NCBI GenBank assembly: GCA_964394665.1
Contig: CAYMYN010000029.1
Location: 1 to 52,245 of the forward strand
Reading direction: 5' to 3'
DNA: 52,245 nt
Source: CAYMYN01 sp964394665
Lineage (GTDB): Bacteria; Planctomycetota; UBA1135; GCA-002686595
Shown here: positions 1 through 9,672 of the stretch, piece after piece
How the letters are laid out: each line of letters begins with the position of its first letter
How positions within the stretch are numbered: the stretch's first letter is position 1
Notes under the pieces: model-generated
What the model saw: only the letters and a program-made list of their open reading frames with translations
What the model was told of the DNA's origin: nothing
Database searches by the model: none
Translations under genes and position numbers: made by a program

Positions 1-339
1 GCTCTGATGCGCGGCGTGTGGACCCTCTACCGGCGCGAGCTCGCCGGCCTGTTCTGCGCCCTGGGCCTGTTCGTCAGCGCCTGCACCTCGACCCCCATCC
101 TGGCCGCGTTCCTGTCCTTCGTGATCAACGTGCTCGTGCTGCTGCTGCCCTTCCTGGCGAGCAGCCTGCGCATCGAGCACGTCCAGCGCGCCCTCGAGCC
201 GCTCAACGTGCTGGCCCACTTCCAGGGCTCGTTCATGATCGGCGTGCTCGACAGCGCGGTGGTCGTGTCCTTCCTGGCCTGGAGCGTGGCCTTCCTGTTC
301 CTCACGGCGCGCGTGGTGGAGGCGCGGCGATGGCTGTGA
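1..339 (+). CDS. GldF-like ABC transporter permease, C-terminal fragment
   Basis: Only the 3' end of this gene lies in the window; the frame is open at base 1, so the internal Met at base 7 is unlikely to be the true start. The 113 visible codons hold three hydrophobic stretches and the segment ALGLFVSACTSTPILAAFLSFV, which matches the 'GlfvSsLT.nQivAa' region of GldF/ABC-2 type permeases. The closing part (HFQGSFMIGVLDSAVVV...FLFLTARVVEARRW) also fits the GldF C terminus. It overlaps the GldG-like gene by 10 bp, and a DUF4340 gene follows, the standard order of this membrane complex. GldF/GldG serve gliding motility in Bacteroidota; the role outside that phylum is not settled. An ATPase gene is expected upstream of the window. 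Confidence 0.75.
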   Translation, partial: ALMRGVWTLYRRELAGLFCALGLFVSACTSTPILAAFLSFVINVLVLLLPFLASSLRIEHVQRALEPLNVLAHFQGSFMIGVLDSAVVVSFLAWSVAFLFLTARVVEARRWL

Positions 340-2018
340 AGCCCACCGGGGAGCCCGAACCGCAGGGCGGGGTGCCCTTGCCCGCGCTGCTGCGGGGCAC
401 GGGGCGTCTGACGCGCCTGGGGCTCGGCTTGCAGGTCGCGCTGGCCCTGGCCCTGGCCTTCGGGGCGGCCTCGCTCCTGGGTTGGCTCTCGGCCCAGCCC
501 GGCCTGCGCCAACGGGTCGACCTGACCCGCAGCGGCGAGAACACCCTGGCCCCGGCCCTGACGACGATCCTCGACCAGCTCCCGCGCGAGCAGCGGGTGC
601 GCATCGACGTCTTCTTCCGGGCCCTCGAACAACCGCTGAACGAGCTCTCGATCGAGGTCGCCGAGCGCACGCACCGCCTGCTGCTCCTGATGGAGCGCGG
701 CTGGCCGGACAAGGTCGAGCTGGTGAACCACCCGCTGCACGATCGCTCGCAGGAGGCGCGCATCCACGCGCGCATGGTCGAGCTCGACGTGCGCGATCCC
801 CCGCTGATGGTGATCTCGAGCGGGCCGCGCAAGGTGGTGCTCCACTACTACGGCGACCTGGCGGAGTTCGACCTCGGCAACCCGGCCGGCGGCCGCGGAC
901 CGTACATCCCGCCGCGCCTGGTGCGGTTCCGGGCCGAGGAGGCCCTGACGCGCGCCATCCTGCGGGTGACCCGCGGCGAGCAGGCCCAGGTGCTCTTCTC
1001 GACCGGCCACGGCGAGCGCGAGATCTACGGCCGCGAGGAGGACGCCATGGGGCGGCTGCACAGCGCGCTGGTCGAGGACGGCTTCGCCGTGCGCTGGTGG
1101 AACCCGCTCGAACACGGCGCCGTGCCCGAGGACGCCGCCGTGCTCGCGATCGTCGGGCCGACCGAGGCCTTCGCCGAGCGCGAGCTCGAGTGGATGCGCG
1201 AGTTCCTCGACCGCGGCGGCCGGATCCTCGCCGTGCCGCCCCAACCGACCCCGCCCGGGCGCGGCAATCTGGGGGTTCTCCTGGCCGACTACGGCGTCTC
1301 CATCGGAGCCGGCGTGGTCATGAATCCGGTGCCGGGCGTCGGCGGACGGCTGACCGATGGCGTGCCCGAGGTCGTGGCGTTGACGATCCCCGCGGCCGGG
1401 ATGGACGCCGCCCATCCGATCACGGCGCCCCTGCGGCGCGCCGATCGGCGCGTGCGGGCGATCCTCTCGGGCTTCCTCGAGCGCGCCCCGGCGCCCGCGC
1501 CTGCGCCGGGCGCCGGTCCCGCCCAGCGCGTCTTGCCGCCGCGCGGCGCGGTGATCGAGAACCTGCTGGCCTCGGGCCACGTCTCGTGGGCCGACGAGTG
1601 GCGCGTGCAGGGCACCTCGGCCGGCTACGACTTCGTGTGGCAGGACCAGGGCCCGGCGGCCGAACCGGCCGGCCCCTTCAGCCTGGCGATGGCGGTGGCC
1701 TTCAGCCCGCCCTCGCCCGCCGAGTCCGTCCCGGGCACGAACCCCGAGCGCCCCGAGTCGCGCCTGGTCGTCCTGGCCTCGCCCTCGATGACCGCCAACG
1801 TGCTCTTCGACACGAACCGCGATCTCTTGCTCAACGCGTTCAACTGGCTCGCCAGCCGCGAGTTCCGGGTCGCGATCTCCAGCCGCGATCCCGAGGCGCG
1901 CCGGCTCGAGCTGGGCGTCGGTCGGCGCGTGGCCTGGATCCAGGGCGTGGCCGTCGTGGGCCTGCCGCTCGTGTGCCTCCTGCTGGGCTTGGTGACCTTC
2001 CGGATGCGGCGCCGATGA
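330..2018 (+). CDS. GldG-like ABC transporter auxiliary protein
   Basis: The 562-residue product starts at ATG 330, inside the end of the permease gene; a longer in-frame extension upstream only shadows the permease. There is one N-terminal membrane helix (about residues 28-50, rich in Leu/Ala), a large extracytoplasmic part and a C-terminal helix (about 535-555) ending in RMRRR. After the first helix come RVDLTRSGENTLAP and TTILDQLP, typical of the GldG/IFT52-like domain, where 'D.T....ysLs..t...L' begins the family. FSTGHGERE and IVGPTEAFAERELEWMREFLDRGG match the family's second conserved block. It probably forms the extracytoplasmic part of the permease complex. The substrate is unknown. 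Confidence 0.82.
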   Translation: MAVKPTGEPEPQGGVPLPALLRGTGRLTRLGLGLQVALALALAFGAASLLGWLSAQPGLRQRVDLTRSGENTLAPALTTILDQLPREQRVRIDVFFRALEQPLNELSIEVAERTHRLLLLMERGWPDKVELVNHPLHDRSQEARIHARMVELDVRDPPLMVISSGPRKVVLHYYGDLAEFDLGNPAGGRGPYIPPRLVRFRAEEALTRAILRVTRGEQAQVLFSTGHGEREIYGREEDAMGRLHSALVEDGFAVRWWNPLEHGAVPEDAAVLAIVGPTEAFAERELEWMREFLDRGGRILAVPPQPTPPGRGNLGVLLADYGVSIGAGVVMNPVPGVGGRLTDGVPEVVALTIPAAGMDAAHPITAPLRRADRRVRAILSGFLERAPAPAPAPGAGPAQRVLPPRGAVIENLLASGHVSWADEWRVQGTSAGYDFVWQDQGPAAEPAGPFSLAMAVAFSPPSPAESVPGTNPERPESRLVVLASPSMTANVLFDTNRDLLLNAFNWLASREFRVAISSRDPEARRLELGVGRRVAWIQGVAVVGLPLVCLLLGLVTFRMRRR

Positions 2019-3775
2019 ACCGCGGGACCCTGCTCGCCCTGGCGTTGTTGTTCGGCCTGCTCGGGGGCCTCGCCTGGTGGCAGCTCGAACGCGAACGTTC
2101 GGGTGCCTTCGTGACCGAGGTGCCGCTCTTCGAGGACCTCACGCGCGACGAGATCCAGGCCTTCGTCATCGACAACCTCGAGCGCACGGTGCAGGTGCGC
2201 TTCGAGTCCCGCGGGGGCGAGTGGTGGATCGTCGACCCGCTCGAGACGCGCGCCGACCGGGGCGTGATCGAGCGCCTGTTCGAGATCGTCGAGCACCACC
2301 AGGGCTTGGTGGTTCCGGCCCAGGAGGCCGACCCGCGCGCCCTGGGCTTCGAGCCCCCGCGGGTCGTGCTGGACGTCGTCGCCTCGCGCGCGGGCGCGCC
2401 GGTCAGCCAGCGCATCGAACTCGGTCGCCGGGACCTGGGCGAGCGCGGCGTCTTCGCCCGCGTGCGCGGCCGCATCGTGCGCACCCTGACCAGCCTCGAC
2501 ACCCAGCTCGACAAGAACGTCGAGGACTACCGCAGCCGACGGGTGCTCGAGCTGGCCGCCGAGTCCGTGGTCGAGGTACACCGCGTGGGGCGGTTCCAAC
2601 CGGCCCTCGAGGTCGAGCCGATCGACCAGAGCCTCAGCGCCCTGCGCGAGGGCGCGTCCTGGCGCCTGATGCGACCCTACGAGGCCCTGCTCGATCCGCT
2701 GGCGGTGGCGGTGCTCGTCTCCGGCGCGGCGCGCCTGCACGTCGAACGCTTCGTCGAGGACCTGCCCCCGGATCTGGGGCGCTACGGCCTCGACCGGCCG
2801 CAGGTCTCGATCGAGATCGTCGACAGCCTGGGGCGACGCAACACCCTGCACCTGGCGCGGCGCGGCTTCGAGGGCGACTGGTTCGCGACGCGCGAGGACC
2901 GTCGCGCCGTGTGGGTCGTCGCCCAGGAGGACGTGGCGCCGCTCTTCCTGCCGGTCGAGACGATGTTCGACTCGTTGATCCTGCGCCTGGCGCGGGAGGA
3001 GATCGACGGCCTGCGGCTCGAGTCGCCCGAGCGCGAGCTGCACCTCGCGCGCACCCCGCGGGGCTGGACGGTGAGCGCGCGCGGCGCCGGCGAGCCGTCC
3101 TTCGGCGCGCCCCGGGCGGCCGACGCCCAGCGCGTCGAGGCGCTCCTCGCGCGCCTCGAGGGCGCGGAGCTCGAGGCCTTCCTGCCGGGCCTGCCGTTCC
3201 CCGAGGACGCCCCGCGCCTGGCGGTCCTGGTCGAGGCCCGCGGCCACACCTTCGGCGGACGCCTCGGCCCCGAGGCGCCCGACCTGGAGGGCCGCCCCGG
3301 GCGGCTCTTCCAGCGCCACGGCGACGAGGTGTTGGCGCTGGTGGGGACCTGGTGCGAGGACCTGGCGCGCACGCCCCTCGAGGCCCTGCTCGACCCGCGC
3401 CTGGTGGCGATCGAGGAGATCTACCTGGCCGCGCTGCGCCTCGAGGCCGAGGGCGTCGGGGTGCGCTTCGTGCGCGACGAACGGGGCCACTGGCGCCGCG
3501 AGGGCGCCCAGGGCGAGGCGCTCGAGCTCCTGCCGCTGCTCGATCCGTTGCTCTTCCTGCGCGCCGCCGAGCACCTCGACGCGGGGAGCGCCGCGCCCCT
3601 CGAGCGACCCCTGACGGTGGTCTTCGAGCGCACCGACGGGGACGAGCAGCGCTACACCCTGGGCCTGGGCGCGGGCCCGGACGGCGCGCCGCGGGGCGAG
3701 GTGCTCCTGGGCGAGGTGCGCGCGGTGCTGCGCGAGCGCGACCTGCACCGGCGCCTGCTCGAGTTGCTGCCCTGA
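2015..3775 (+). CDS. DUF4340 domain-containing membrane-anchored protein
   Basis: The 586-residue product starts at ATG 2015, whose ATGA overlaps the stop of the GldG-like gene, so the two are probably translationally coupled. Residues 4-22 form a single N-terminal anchor, followed by an extracytoplasmic region. Repeated modules of the type 'v..i.l......v.f....g.W.i..P' (for example VQVRFESRGGEWWIVDPLETRAD and LHLARTPRGWTVSARG) are characteristic of DUF4340. Genes of this family regularly follow gldF/gldG homologues, which supports a shared complex. Its biochemical role is not known. About 120 bp of non-coding sequence follow before the next gene. Confidence 0.8.
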   Translation: MNRGTLLALALLFGLLGGLAWWQLERERSGAFVTEVPLFEDLTRDEIQAFVIDNLERTVQVRFESRGGEWWIVDPLETRADRGVIERLFEIVEHHQGLVVPAQEADPRALGFEPPRVVLDVVASRAGAPVSQRIELGRRDLGERGVFARVRGRIVRTLTSLDTQLDKNVEDYRSRRVLELAAESVVEVHRVGRFQPALEVEPIDQSLSALREGASWRLMRPYEALLDPLAVAVLVSGAARLHVERFVEDLPPDLGRYGLDRPQVSIEIVDSLGRRNTLHLARRGFEGDWFATREDRRAVWVVAQEDVAPLFLPVETMFDSLILRLAREEIDGLRLESPERELHLARTPRGWTVSARGAGEPSFGAPRAADAQRVEALLARLEGAELEAFLPGLPFPEDAPRLAVLVEARGHTFGGRLGPEAPDLEGRPGRLFQRHGDEVLALVGTWCEDLARTPLEALLDPRLVAIEEIYLAALRLEAEGVGVRFVRDERGHWRREGAQGEALELLPLLDPLLFLRAAEHLDAGSAAPLERPLTVVFERTDGDEQRYTLGLGAGPDGAPRGEVLLGEVRAVLRERDLHRRLLELLP

Positions 3776-3846
3776 CCCGCGCCGGGGACCGCGCCCGCCG
3801 GGCCAGGACCGCCCTCGCCCCGCTGGCATAGGGACTCAGGTGGCCC

Positions 3847-3852
3847 TAGGCT
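3847..3852 (+). promoter_or_regulatory. Putative -10 element of mrfAB
   Basis: TAGGCT lies 43 bp before the chosen ATG. The same hexamer recurs before other genes here (13294-13299 minus, 23749-23754 plus, 31778-31783 plus), so I read it as a -10 box. The start would lie near 3859 and give a short leader containing the SD GGAGA. No convincing -35 is seen. Confidence 0.4.
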
Positions 3853-3895
3853 CGGCGCGAACGGGACCCGAACGGCAGCCCAGGCGGAGAGCGTG

Positions 3896-6439
3896 ATGGA
3901 ACAGGAACGGGAGCGGGATCCGGCGCGCGGGGGCCGGCGGCGGCGGCGGCGCGGGCAGGGCGACGTGCGGGCCTTGCTCGAGTCCCTGCGCGCGGACCCC
4001 GAGCTGCGCCTGGGGCTCGAGCACTCGGTCGAGCTCCCCGGCCGCCCGGGGGACTTCGCCGAGTTCCCCGCGCGCCTCGACCCGCGCCTGGTCGCGGTGC
4101 TGCGCGCGCGCGGCCTCGAGCGGCTGTATGCGCACCAAGCGCGGGCGATCGAGGCGGCCCTCGACGGCCGCGACGTGCTCGTCGCGACCCCGACCGCCTC
4201 GGGCAAGACCCTGTGCTACACGCTGCCGGTGCTGCAACGCCTGCTCGAGACCGGCGGCGCCGCGCGCGCCCTGTGTCTGTTCCCCACGAAGGCCCTCTCC
4301 CAGGACCAATCGGCGAGCCTGACCGCGACCCTGGCCGATCTCGGCCAGGACTGGCACGCCTGGACCTACGACGGCGACACGCCGCCCTCGATCCGGCGCA
4401 CCCTGCGCGACCGCGGGCACGTGATCCTGACCAACCCCTGGATGCTGCACGCGGGCATCCTGCCCAACCACGCCAAGTGGGCCGAGCTCTTCGCCGGGCT
4501 CGCCTACGTCGTGATCGACGAGGTGCACACCCTCTCGGGCGTCTTCGGCTCGAGCGTGGCCAACGTGTTGCGGCGACTGGTGCGCATCGCGCGCCACTAC
4601 GGCGCCCAGCCGCGCTTCCTGTGTTGTTCGGCGACCCTGCGCGAGCCCGCCGAGCACGCCCGACGCCTGCTCGGCCGCGACGTCGAGGTGATCGAGCGCG
4701 ACGGCTCGCCCGCCGGGCCGCGCCTGTTCGCGCTCTACAACCCGCCGCTCCTGAACCCGGTGGCGGGCCTGCGCGCGAGCGCCCTCGAGGAGGCGCGGCG
4801 TTTGGCGCGCCACCTCGTCGGGCCCGCGCACCAGACGATCTTCTTCTGCCGCCGCCGCACGGCGGTCGAGGTGCTCACGCGCTATCTCAAGGAGCAGGCC
4901 GCCGACATGGGTCTGCGCCCCGAGGAGATCCGCGGCTACCGCGGCGGCTACCTGCCGCTGCTGCGGCGCGAGATCGAAGCCGGCCTGCGCGCGGGCTCGG
5001 TCAAGGTCGTCGTCAGCACCAACGCCCTCGAGCTCGGCGTCGACATCGGCGCCCTCGACGCCTGCGTGCTCGTCGGCTACCCCGGCTCGCAGGCCTCGTT
5101 CTGGCAACGCGCGGGCCGCGTCGGCCGGCGCGGGAAACCGAGCCTGGTCGTGCAGGTCGCCCAATCCGACCCCGTCGACCAGTACCTGGCGCGCCACCCC
5201 GAACACCTGCTCGGCGAGCCCCAGGAACGCCTGGGCCTCGACCCCGACAACCTCGTGTTGCTCTCCGAGCAGCTCAAGTGCGCGGCCTTCGAGCTGCCCT
5301 TCCGCGCGGGCGCCGAGGGCGGCGTCGACGACGTGGCCTTCGGCGCCGCGCCCCACGCGGCGGCGATCCTCGACTACCTGGCCGAGGAATCGCGCTTGCT
5401 CCACGCGCGCGAGGGCACCTGGTACTGGATGGCGGACGCCTATCCGGCGCAGGACGTCTCGCTCGAGGGCGGGGCGCCCGACAACGTGCTCGTGCTCGAC
5501 GCCCAGACCAAGCACGCCATCGGCGAGTGCGACCGCGAGTCCTCGATCACGACCGTGCACGAGGGCGCGATCTACCAGGTCGAGGGCGAGACCTGGATCG
5601 TCGAGCGCTTCGACTACGAGAACCGCCGCGCGTACGTCAAGCGCGTCGACAGCGACTACTACACCGACGCCCAGACCGACACGGACGTGCGCGTGCTGCG
5701 GCTCGAGGAGCGCACCTCGCGCGCGCGGCCCGACGCGGCCGCGGACGAGCCCCCGGGCGAGCGCGAGGAGCTCTCCTTCTGGCGCGGCGAGGTGCACGTC
5801 ACGACCGTCGCCACGCAGTACAAGAAGATCCGCTTCTACACCCGCGAGAACGTCGGCGCGGAGGACATCCACCTGCCGCCCGAGGAGCTCGACACCGAGA
5901 GCTTCGTGCTGACCCTCTCGAACGCCTACGCCGAACGACTGGGCCTGGGGGGCGGCGCCGGGGCGGGGGTGCAGGGCGTCGGCGCCGGCGCGGAGAAACG
6001 CGGCGCCGCCTGGCGCGCCGTCGGCGTGTTGTTGCGGCGCGTGGCGCCGCTCTTCCTGCGCTGCCAGCCCTCGGACCTGGGGCTCTCGACCCAGATCCGC
6101 TCACCGCACTTCCGGCGGCCGGCGATCTTCCTCTACGACCGCGCGATGGGCGGCGTCGGACTCTCCGAGACCCTCTTCCGCGGCGCGGGCGAGGTGCTCG
6201 CGGCCGCGCTCGAGGTCGTCGCGCACTGCGCCTGCGAGCGCGGATGCCCGGGCTGCGTCGGCCCGCCCGAGGAGGTCGGCTCGCTCGGCAAGGAGCTCGC
6301 GCGGGGGATCCTCGAGCGGCTCGTCGAAGGCTCGGCCCTGGTGCCCGCCCCGGTCGAGGACCTGGAGGCGGACGTACTCGAGCCTGGGGCCGAGGCGCGC
6401 CTCGCCGCCGGCGCGGCGGGGGAGAACGGGACGCGGTGA
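3896..6439 (+). CDS. mrfA: MrfA/YprA-type DEAD/DEAH-box helicase with DUF1998 zinc domain
   Basis: The 847-residue superfamily 2 helicase carries Walker A TPTASGKT (about 98-105), motif II DEVH (about 207), motif III CSATL and motif VI QRAGRVGRRG (about 403). The C-terminal four-Cys cluster CACERGCPGC (about 778-787) is the DUF1998/MZB metal site of the YprA/Hrq1 family. In Bacillus subtilis YprA (MrfA) acts with YprB (MrfB) in repair of mitomycin C damage outside UvrABC. The neighbour here is a YprB homologue overlapping by 4 bp, so the same pair is present. ATG 3896 is preferred over GTG 3893 because GGAGA (3886-3890) then sits at better spacing. The N terminus has a basic Arg run. Confidence 0.9.
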   Translation: MEQERERDPARGGRRRRRRGQGDVRALLESLRADPELRLGLEHSVELPGRPGDFAEFPARLDPRLVAVLRARGLERLYAHQARAIEAALDGRDVLVATPTASGKTLCYTLPVLQRLLETGGAARALCLFPTKALSQDQSASLTATLADLGQDWHAWTYDGDTPPSIRRTLRDRGHVILTNPWMLHAGILPNHAKWAELFAGLAYVVIDEVHTLSGVFGSSVANVLRRLVRIARHYGAQPRFLCCSATLREPAEHARRLLGRDVEVIERDGSPAGPRLFALYNPPLLNPVAGLRASALEEARRLARHLVGPAHQTIFFCRRRTAVEVLTRYLKEQAADMGLRPEEIRGYRGGYLPLLRREIEAGLRAGSVKVVVSTNALELGVDIGALDACVLVGYPGSQASFWQRAGRVGRRGKPSLVVQVAQSDPVDQYLARHPEHLLGEPQERLGLDPDNLVLLSEQLKCAAFELPFRAGAEGGVDDVAFGAAPHAAAILDYLAEESRLLHAREGTWYWMADAYPAQDVSLEGGAPDNVLVLDAQTKHAIGECDRESSITTVHEGAIYQVEGETWIVERFDYENRRAYVKRVDSDYYTDAQTDTDVRVLRLEERTSRARPDAAADEPPGEREELSFWRGEVHVTTVATQYKKIRFYTRENVGAEDIHLPPEELDTESFVLTLSNAYAERLGLGGGAGAGVQGVGAGAEKRGAAWRAVGVLLRRVAPLFLRCQPSDLGLSTQIRSPHFRRPAIFLYDRAMGGVGLSETLFRGAGEVLAAALEVVAHCACERGCPGCVGPPEEVGSLGKELARGILERLVEGSALVPAPVEDLEADVLEPGAEARLAAGAAGENGTR

Positions 6440-7815
6440 ACGGGGACTTCCGCGATCGGCTGCGCCGCATGCGGCGCGAGCCCGAACCCGCCGCGGCGCC
6501 GGACCCCGTCGGCAGCGCGCCGTCCGAGGGTCCAGCGCCCGAGCCCGCGGCGCCCGCGCTGCCGCCCTGGCTGCGCGCGCGCCTGGACCGACGCGGCGTG
6601 CCGCTCGCCGACGCTCGGCCCGCGATCGAACCCCTCTGCGCGCCGACCCTGGGCGAGCCCCTCGAGCTCGAGGAGCTGCGCGGAGAGGCGGGCGCCTTCG
6701 CCCTGCGCCGCAGCGAGTACGACGCCGCCGAGAAGCACGGCGCGTGGTCCCTGGACGAGGTCTTCGAGGTCGATCCGGGCGCCTTCGAACTGCTCACCGG
6801 CGACGGCGCGTTGGCGGCCCTCGACCCCGCGCGCGCGGTCTTCCTCGACACCGAGACCACGGGCCTCTCGGGCGGCGCAGGCACGATCGTGTTCCTCGTG
6901 GGCCTGGGTTGGTTCGAGGGGCGGCGTTTCGTGCTCTGGCAGGGCTTCCTGCGTTCGCCGGCCGAGGAACGCGCCCTGCTCGCCGCGGTCGCCGAACGGG
7001 TGGGCGCGGCCGGCGCGTTGGTCTCCTTCTTCGGCAAGTCGTTCGACCGCCACCGCCTGGAGGACAAGATGCGCCTCCAGCGCGTGCCCCCGCCCTTCGC
7101 CGGCCGCCCGCACCTCGACCTCTACCATCCCCTGCGGCGCCTCTATGGCGCCGCCTCGCCCGACGGACGGCTGGCGACGATGGAGGCCAGCCTGTGCGGC
7201 CTCGAGCGCGGGGCCGACCTCCCCGGCTCGCGCGCGCCCGAGGCCTGGTTCGACTACCTCGCCGGCCGCCCGCACCGTCTGGAGGGCGTGTTCCGCCACA
7301 ACGCCCTCGACGTGCTCTCGCTGGTCACGCTGACCGCGCACCTGGGGCGCGTGCCGAGCGAGACCCGCTCCAGCGGTGCGCCGCTCCCCGGCTGCGGCCG
7401 CTCCCGCGCCGCGGCCCTGGCGCGCCTCCACCACGCGCGCCGCTCCCCGGCGGCCGAGCTGTGGTTCGAGCGCCACCTCGAGCGCGCCGCCGCCGCGGGG
7501 AATCCCGAGCCTCGCGCCGACGGCGCGGCGCGCGAGTCGCTGCACCTCCTGGCCGAGGCCCACCGCCTCGCGCGCCGCGACGCCCAGGCCGAAGAGGCCC
7601 ACCGCGCGGTGCTCGAGGGCGGCTCCGATGCCTTCACGGTGCGCTCCCGCATCGCCCTCGCCATGCTCGCCGAGCACCGCCACGCCGACCGCGAGGGCGC
7701 CCTCGCCCACGTGCGCGCCGCCCGCGCCCTGCTCGCACGCGTCGCCGTCGGCCCCGAGCACGCGCGCCTGGCCCGCGACCTCGAACGCCGCGAGCGGCGC
7801 CTGGCGCGGCACTGA
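6436..7815 (+). CDS. mrfB: MrfB/YprB-type RNase H-like exonuclease with TPR-like C terminus
   Basis: The 459-residue product starts at GTG 6436, overlapping the helicase stop (GTGA). Residues about 130-310 form a DEDD-type exonuclease: FLDTETTGLSGGAGT (D-x-E), SFFGKSFDRHRLED (second Asp) and HNALDVLSLV (final Asp). The C-terminal 130 residues are helical and contain TPR-like repeats (LHLLAEAHRLARRDAQAEEAH), as in MrfB. The N-terminal 70 residues are Pro/Ala-rich and probably disordered. Together with mrfA this forms a two-gene DNA-repair operon. It converges on the PhoX-like gene with only 19 bp between stops. Confidence 0.87.
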   Translation: MNGDFRDRLRRMRREPEPAAAPDPVGSAPSEGPAPEPAAPALPPWLRARLDRRGVPLADARPAIEPLCAPTLGEPLELEELRGEAGAFALRRSEYDAAEKHGAWSLDEVFEVDPGAFELLTGDGALAALDPARAVFLDTETTGLSGGAGTIVFLVGLGWFEGRRFVLWQGFLRSPAEERALLAAVAERVGAAGALVSFFGKSFDRHRLEDKMRLQRVPPPFAGRPHLDLYHPLRRLYGAASPDGRLATMEASLCGLERGADLPGSRAPEAWFDYLAGRPHRLEGVFRHNALDVLSLVTLTAHLGRVPSETRSSGAPLPGCGRSRAAALARLHHARRSPAAELWFERHLERAAAAGNPEPRADGAARESLHLLAEAHRLARRDAQAEEAHRAVLEGGSDAFTVRSRIALAMLAEHRHADREGALAHVRAARALLARVAVGPEHARLARDLERRERRLARH

Positions 7816-7834
7816 ACGCGCCTCCAACGCTCGC

Positions 7835-9664
7835 TCAGAGGCCGATCGTGCCGCCCTCGACGCCGCGCACCGCGACCACCGCGGGGCGCGGGCCGTGGCC
7901 GGGGCCGTCGGGCCAGGTGCTGGTGGGGGGCTCGAGGCCGCCGCCCTCGCCGGGGTGCTGGACGTTGGCGAAGAGGGTGCGTTCGTCGGGGGTGAACTCC
8001 GGTCCACACACCTCGGCGCCCACCGGCATCGAGAGGAAGCGGCGCGTGCGGCCGCGCTCGGGGCCGGCGGTCGGCACGGCGTACAGCGCGTCGTTGCTGC
8101 CGAGCACCTTCGCCTGGCCGTCGGTCGCGATCCACAGCGTGCCGCGCGAGTCGAAGGCCAGGTTGTCGGGGCAGGCGATGGGGGACACGAGTCCGGGGTC
8201 CGCCCCCGCCCAGAAGGTGTCCGCGTCCTTGGGATCACCGCACAGTAGGAAGGGGTTCCAGACGAAGGCGCGCGCGCCGCTGTCGCCGCGCTCCTCCACG
8301 AGCTCGAGCACGTGGCCGGCGCGGTTCTTGGCGCGTGGATTCGCGCCGCCGTCGCCCGCCGCTCGCCCGCCGTTCTTCGTGCAGGCGACGTAGACGCGGC
8401 CGGTGAGCGGGCACACGTCGACGTCCTCGGGGCGGTCCATGGGCGTGGCGCCCACGAGGCGCGCGGCGCTGCGCGTGTGCACCAGGATGCGCGCCAGGTC
8501 CCAGTCCGCGAGCGGGCCCTCGGGCACGAGCGGCAACCAGCGGCCGCGCCCGTCGGGCTCGAAGCGCGCGGCGAAGAGGGTGCCCTCGTCGAGGAGGTCG
8601 CGGTTCGCGGCCCGGTTCTGCGGGTCGAAGGGCCGCGCGCTCACGAACTTGTAGACGCACTGATCGATCGCGTCGTCGCCGCTGTAGACGACCACGCGCC
8701 CGTCGCGGGCGAGGGTCACCGAGGCGCCCTCGTGGCGGAAGCGGCCGAGCGCGGTGCGTTTCTTCGGGACCGAGTCCGGCGCGTAGGGATCGACCTCGAC
8801 GATCCAACCGAAGCGATGGGCCTCGTTGGGCTCCTGGGCCAGGTCGAAGCGCGACTCGTGGAGCTCCCAGCCGTGCACCGAACGTCCGGCCTCGAACTCC
8901 ATCGCGGCCAGCCCCTCGGCCGTGCGTTCGTCGCGCACGGAGCGGGCCCCGCCGAAGTAGTCGGGGATGTTCTCCTCGCCCGAGAGCGCGGTGCCCCAGG
9001 GCGTCTTCCCGCCCGAACAGTTGTTGAGCGTGCCGAGCACCCGCCGACCGCTGGGATCGGCGGCGGTGCGCAGGGCGGCGTCGCCCGCCGCCGGGCCGCA
9101 CAGATCCATGGGCGTCGTGGCGCTGAGGCGGCGGTTGAAGCCTGAGTCGACGACCACGCTCCAGCGCCCCTCGGGGTCGCGCGCGAGCTCCACCACGCTC
9201 GCGCCGTGGGCCGCCATCTCGATCGCGCACTGCTCGGCCGTCGCTCGCGCGCGCTCGGCGCCGCGGAACATCTCGGTGCGGCGCGTGTACTCGTGATTGA
9301 CGAAGAGCAGTCCGCGCTCGCTGGAGCCGGGGCGCAGCGGGAACCAGGCGTTGAAGTCGTTGTTGAATCCAAAACGCCGCTCCTGCTCGGCCGCGCTCTG
9401 GCGCGCGGGATCGAAGGGCCCGAGCTCGGGGTCCAGCGGATCGCCCCAGGCGATCACGACCTCGGCCGCGTACCCGGCCGCGACCTCGAGGGCGTCGGCG
9501 GCCGAGGGCGGCAGCGCCTCGAAGCCCAGGCCCTGACCCCGACCCGCCGCCCGCCCCGGACGCCCCAGGACGAGCAACGGCCCGGCCACGAGCACCGAGC
9601 GCAGCAGAGAACGGCGCTCATAGCGCCGACGCAGGACGGAAGCGAAGGGCTCGGCGGATCGCAT
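7835..9664 (-). CDS. PhoX-family (DUF839) secreted phosphatase-like protein
   Basis: The 609-residue product starts at ATG 9664, which gives a twin-arginine type N terminus (RRRYERRSLLRSVL followed by a hydrophobic stretch). Upstream in-frame sequence is Pro/Arg-rich and looks non-coding. DUF839/PhoX hallmarks are clear: FVNHEYTRR, CSGGKTPWGTALSGEEN, FGWIVEVDPYAPDS, VVYSGDDAIDQCVYKFVS, RPEDVDVCPLTGRVYVACT and CPDNLAFDSRGTLWIATDG. PhoX is a Tat-exported Fe/Ca-dependent phosphatase with a propeller fold; whether this member is an alkaline phosphatase is inferred. No phosphate-regulation genes are adjacent. Confidence 0.88.
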   Translation of the reverse strand: MRSAEPFASVLRRRYERRSLLRSVLVAGPLLVLGRPGRAAGRGQGLGFEALPPSAADALEVAAGYAAEVVIAWGDPLDPELGPFDPARQSAAEQERRFGFNNDFNAWFPLRPGSSERGLLFVNHEYTRRTEMFRGAERARATAEQCAIEMAAHGASVVELARDPEGRWSVVVDSGFNRRLSATTPMDLCGPAAGDAALRTAADPSGRRVLGTLNNCSGGKTPWGTALSGEENIPDYFGGARSVRDERTAEGLAAMEFEAGRSVHGWELHESRFDLAQEPNEAHRFGWIVEVDPYAPDSVPKKRTALGRFRHEGASVTLARDGRVVVYSGDDAIDQCVYKFVSARPFDPQNRAANRDLLDEGTLFAARFEPDGRGRWLPLVPEGPLADWDLARILVHTRSAARLVGATPMDRPEDVDVCPLTGRVYVACTKNGGRAAGDGGANPRAKNRAGHVLELVEERGDSGARAFVWNPFLLCGDPKDADTFWAGADPGLVSPIACPDNLAFDSRGTLWIATDGQAKVLGSNDALYAVPTAGPERGRTRRFLSMPVGAEVCGPEFTPDERTLFANVQHPGEGGGLEPPTSTWPDGPGHGPRPAVVAVRGVEGGTIGL

Positions 9665-9672
9665 GGGGCCCG

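Noticed and set aside
3836..5872. A 678-codon minus-strand frame opposite the helicase
   Set aside because: It has no motif and low-complexity Ala/Val/Asp/Gln content. The plus strand carries all helicase motifs.
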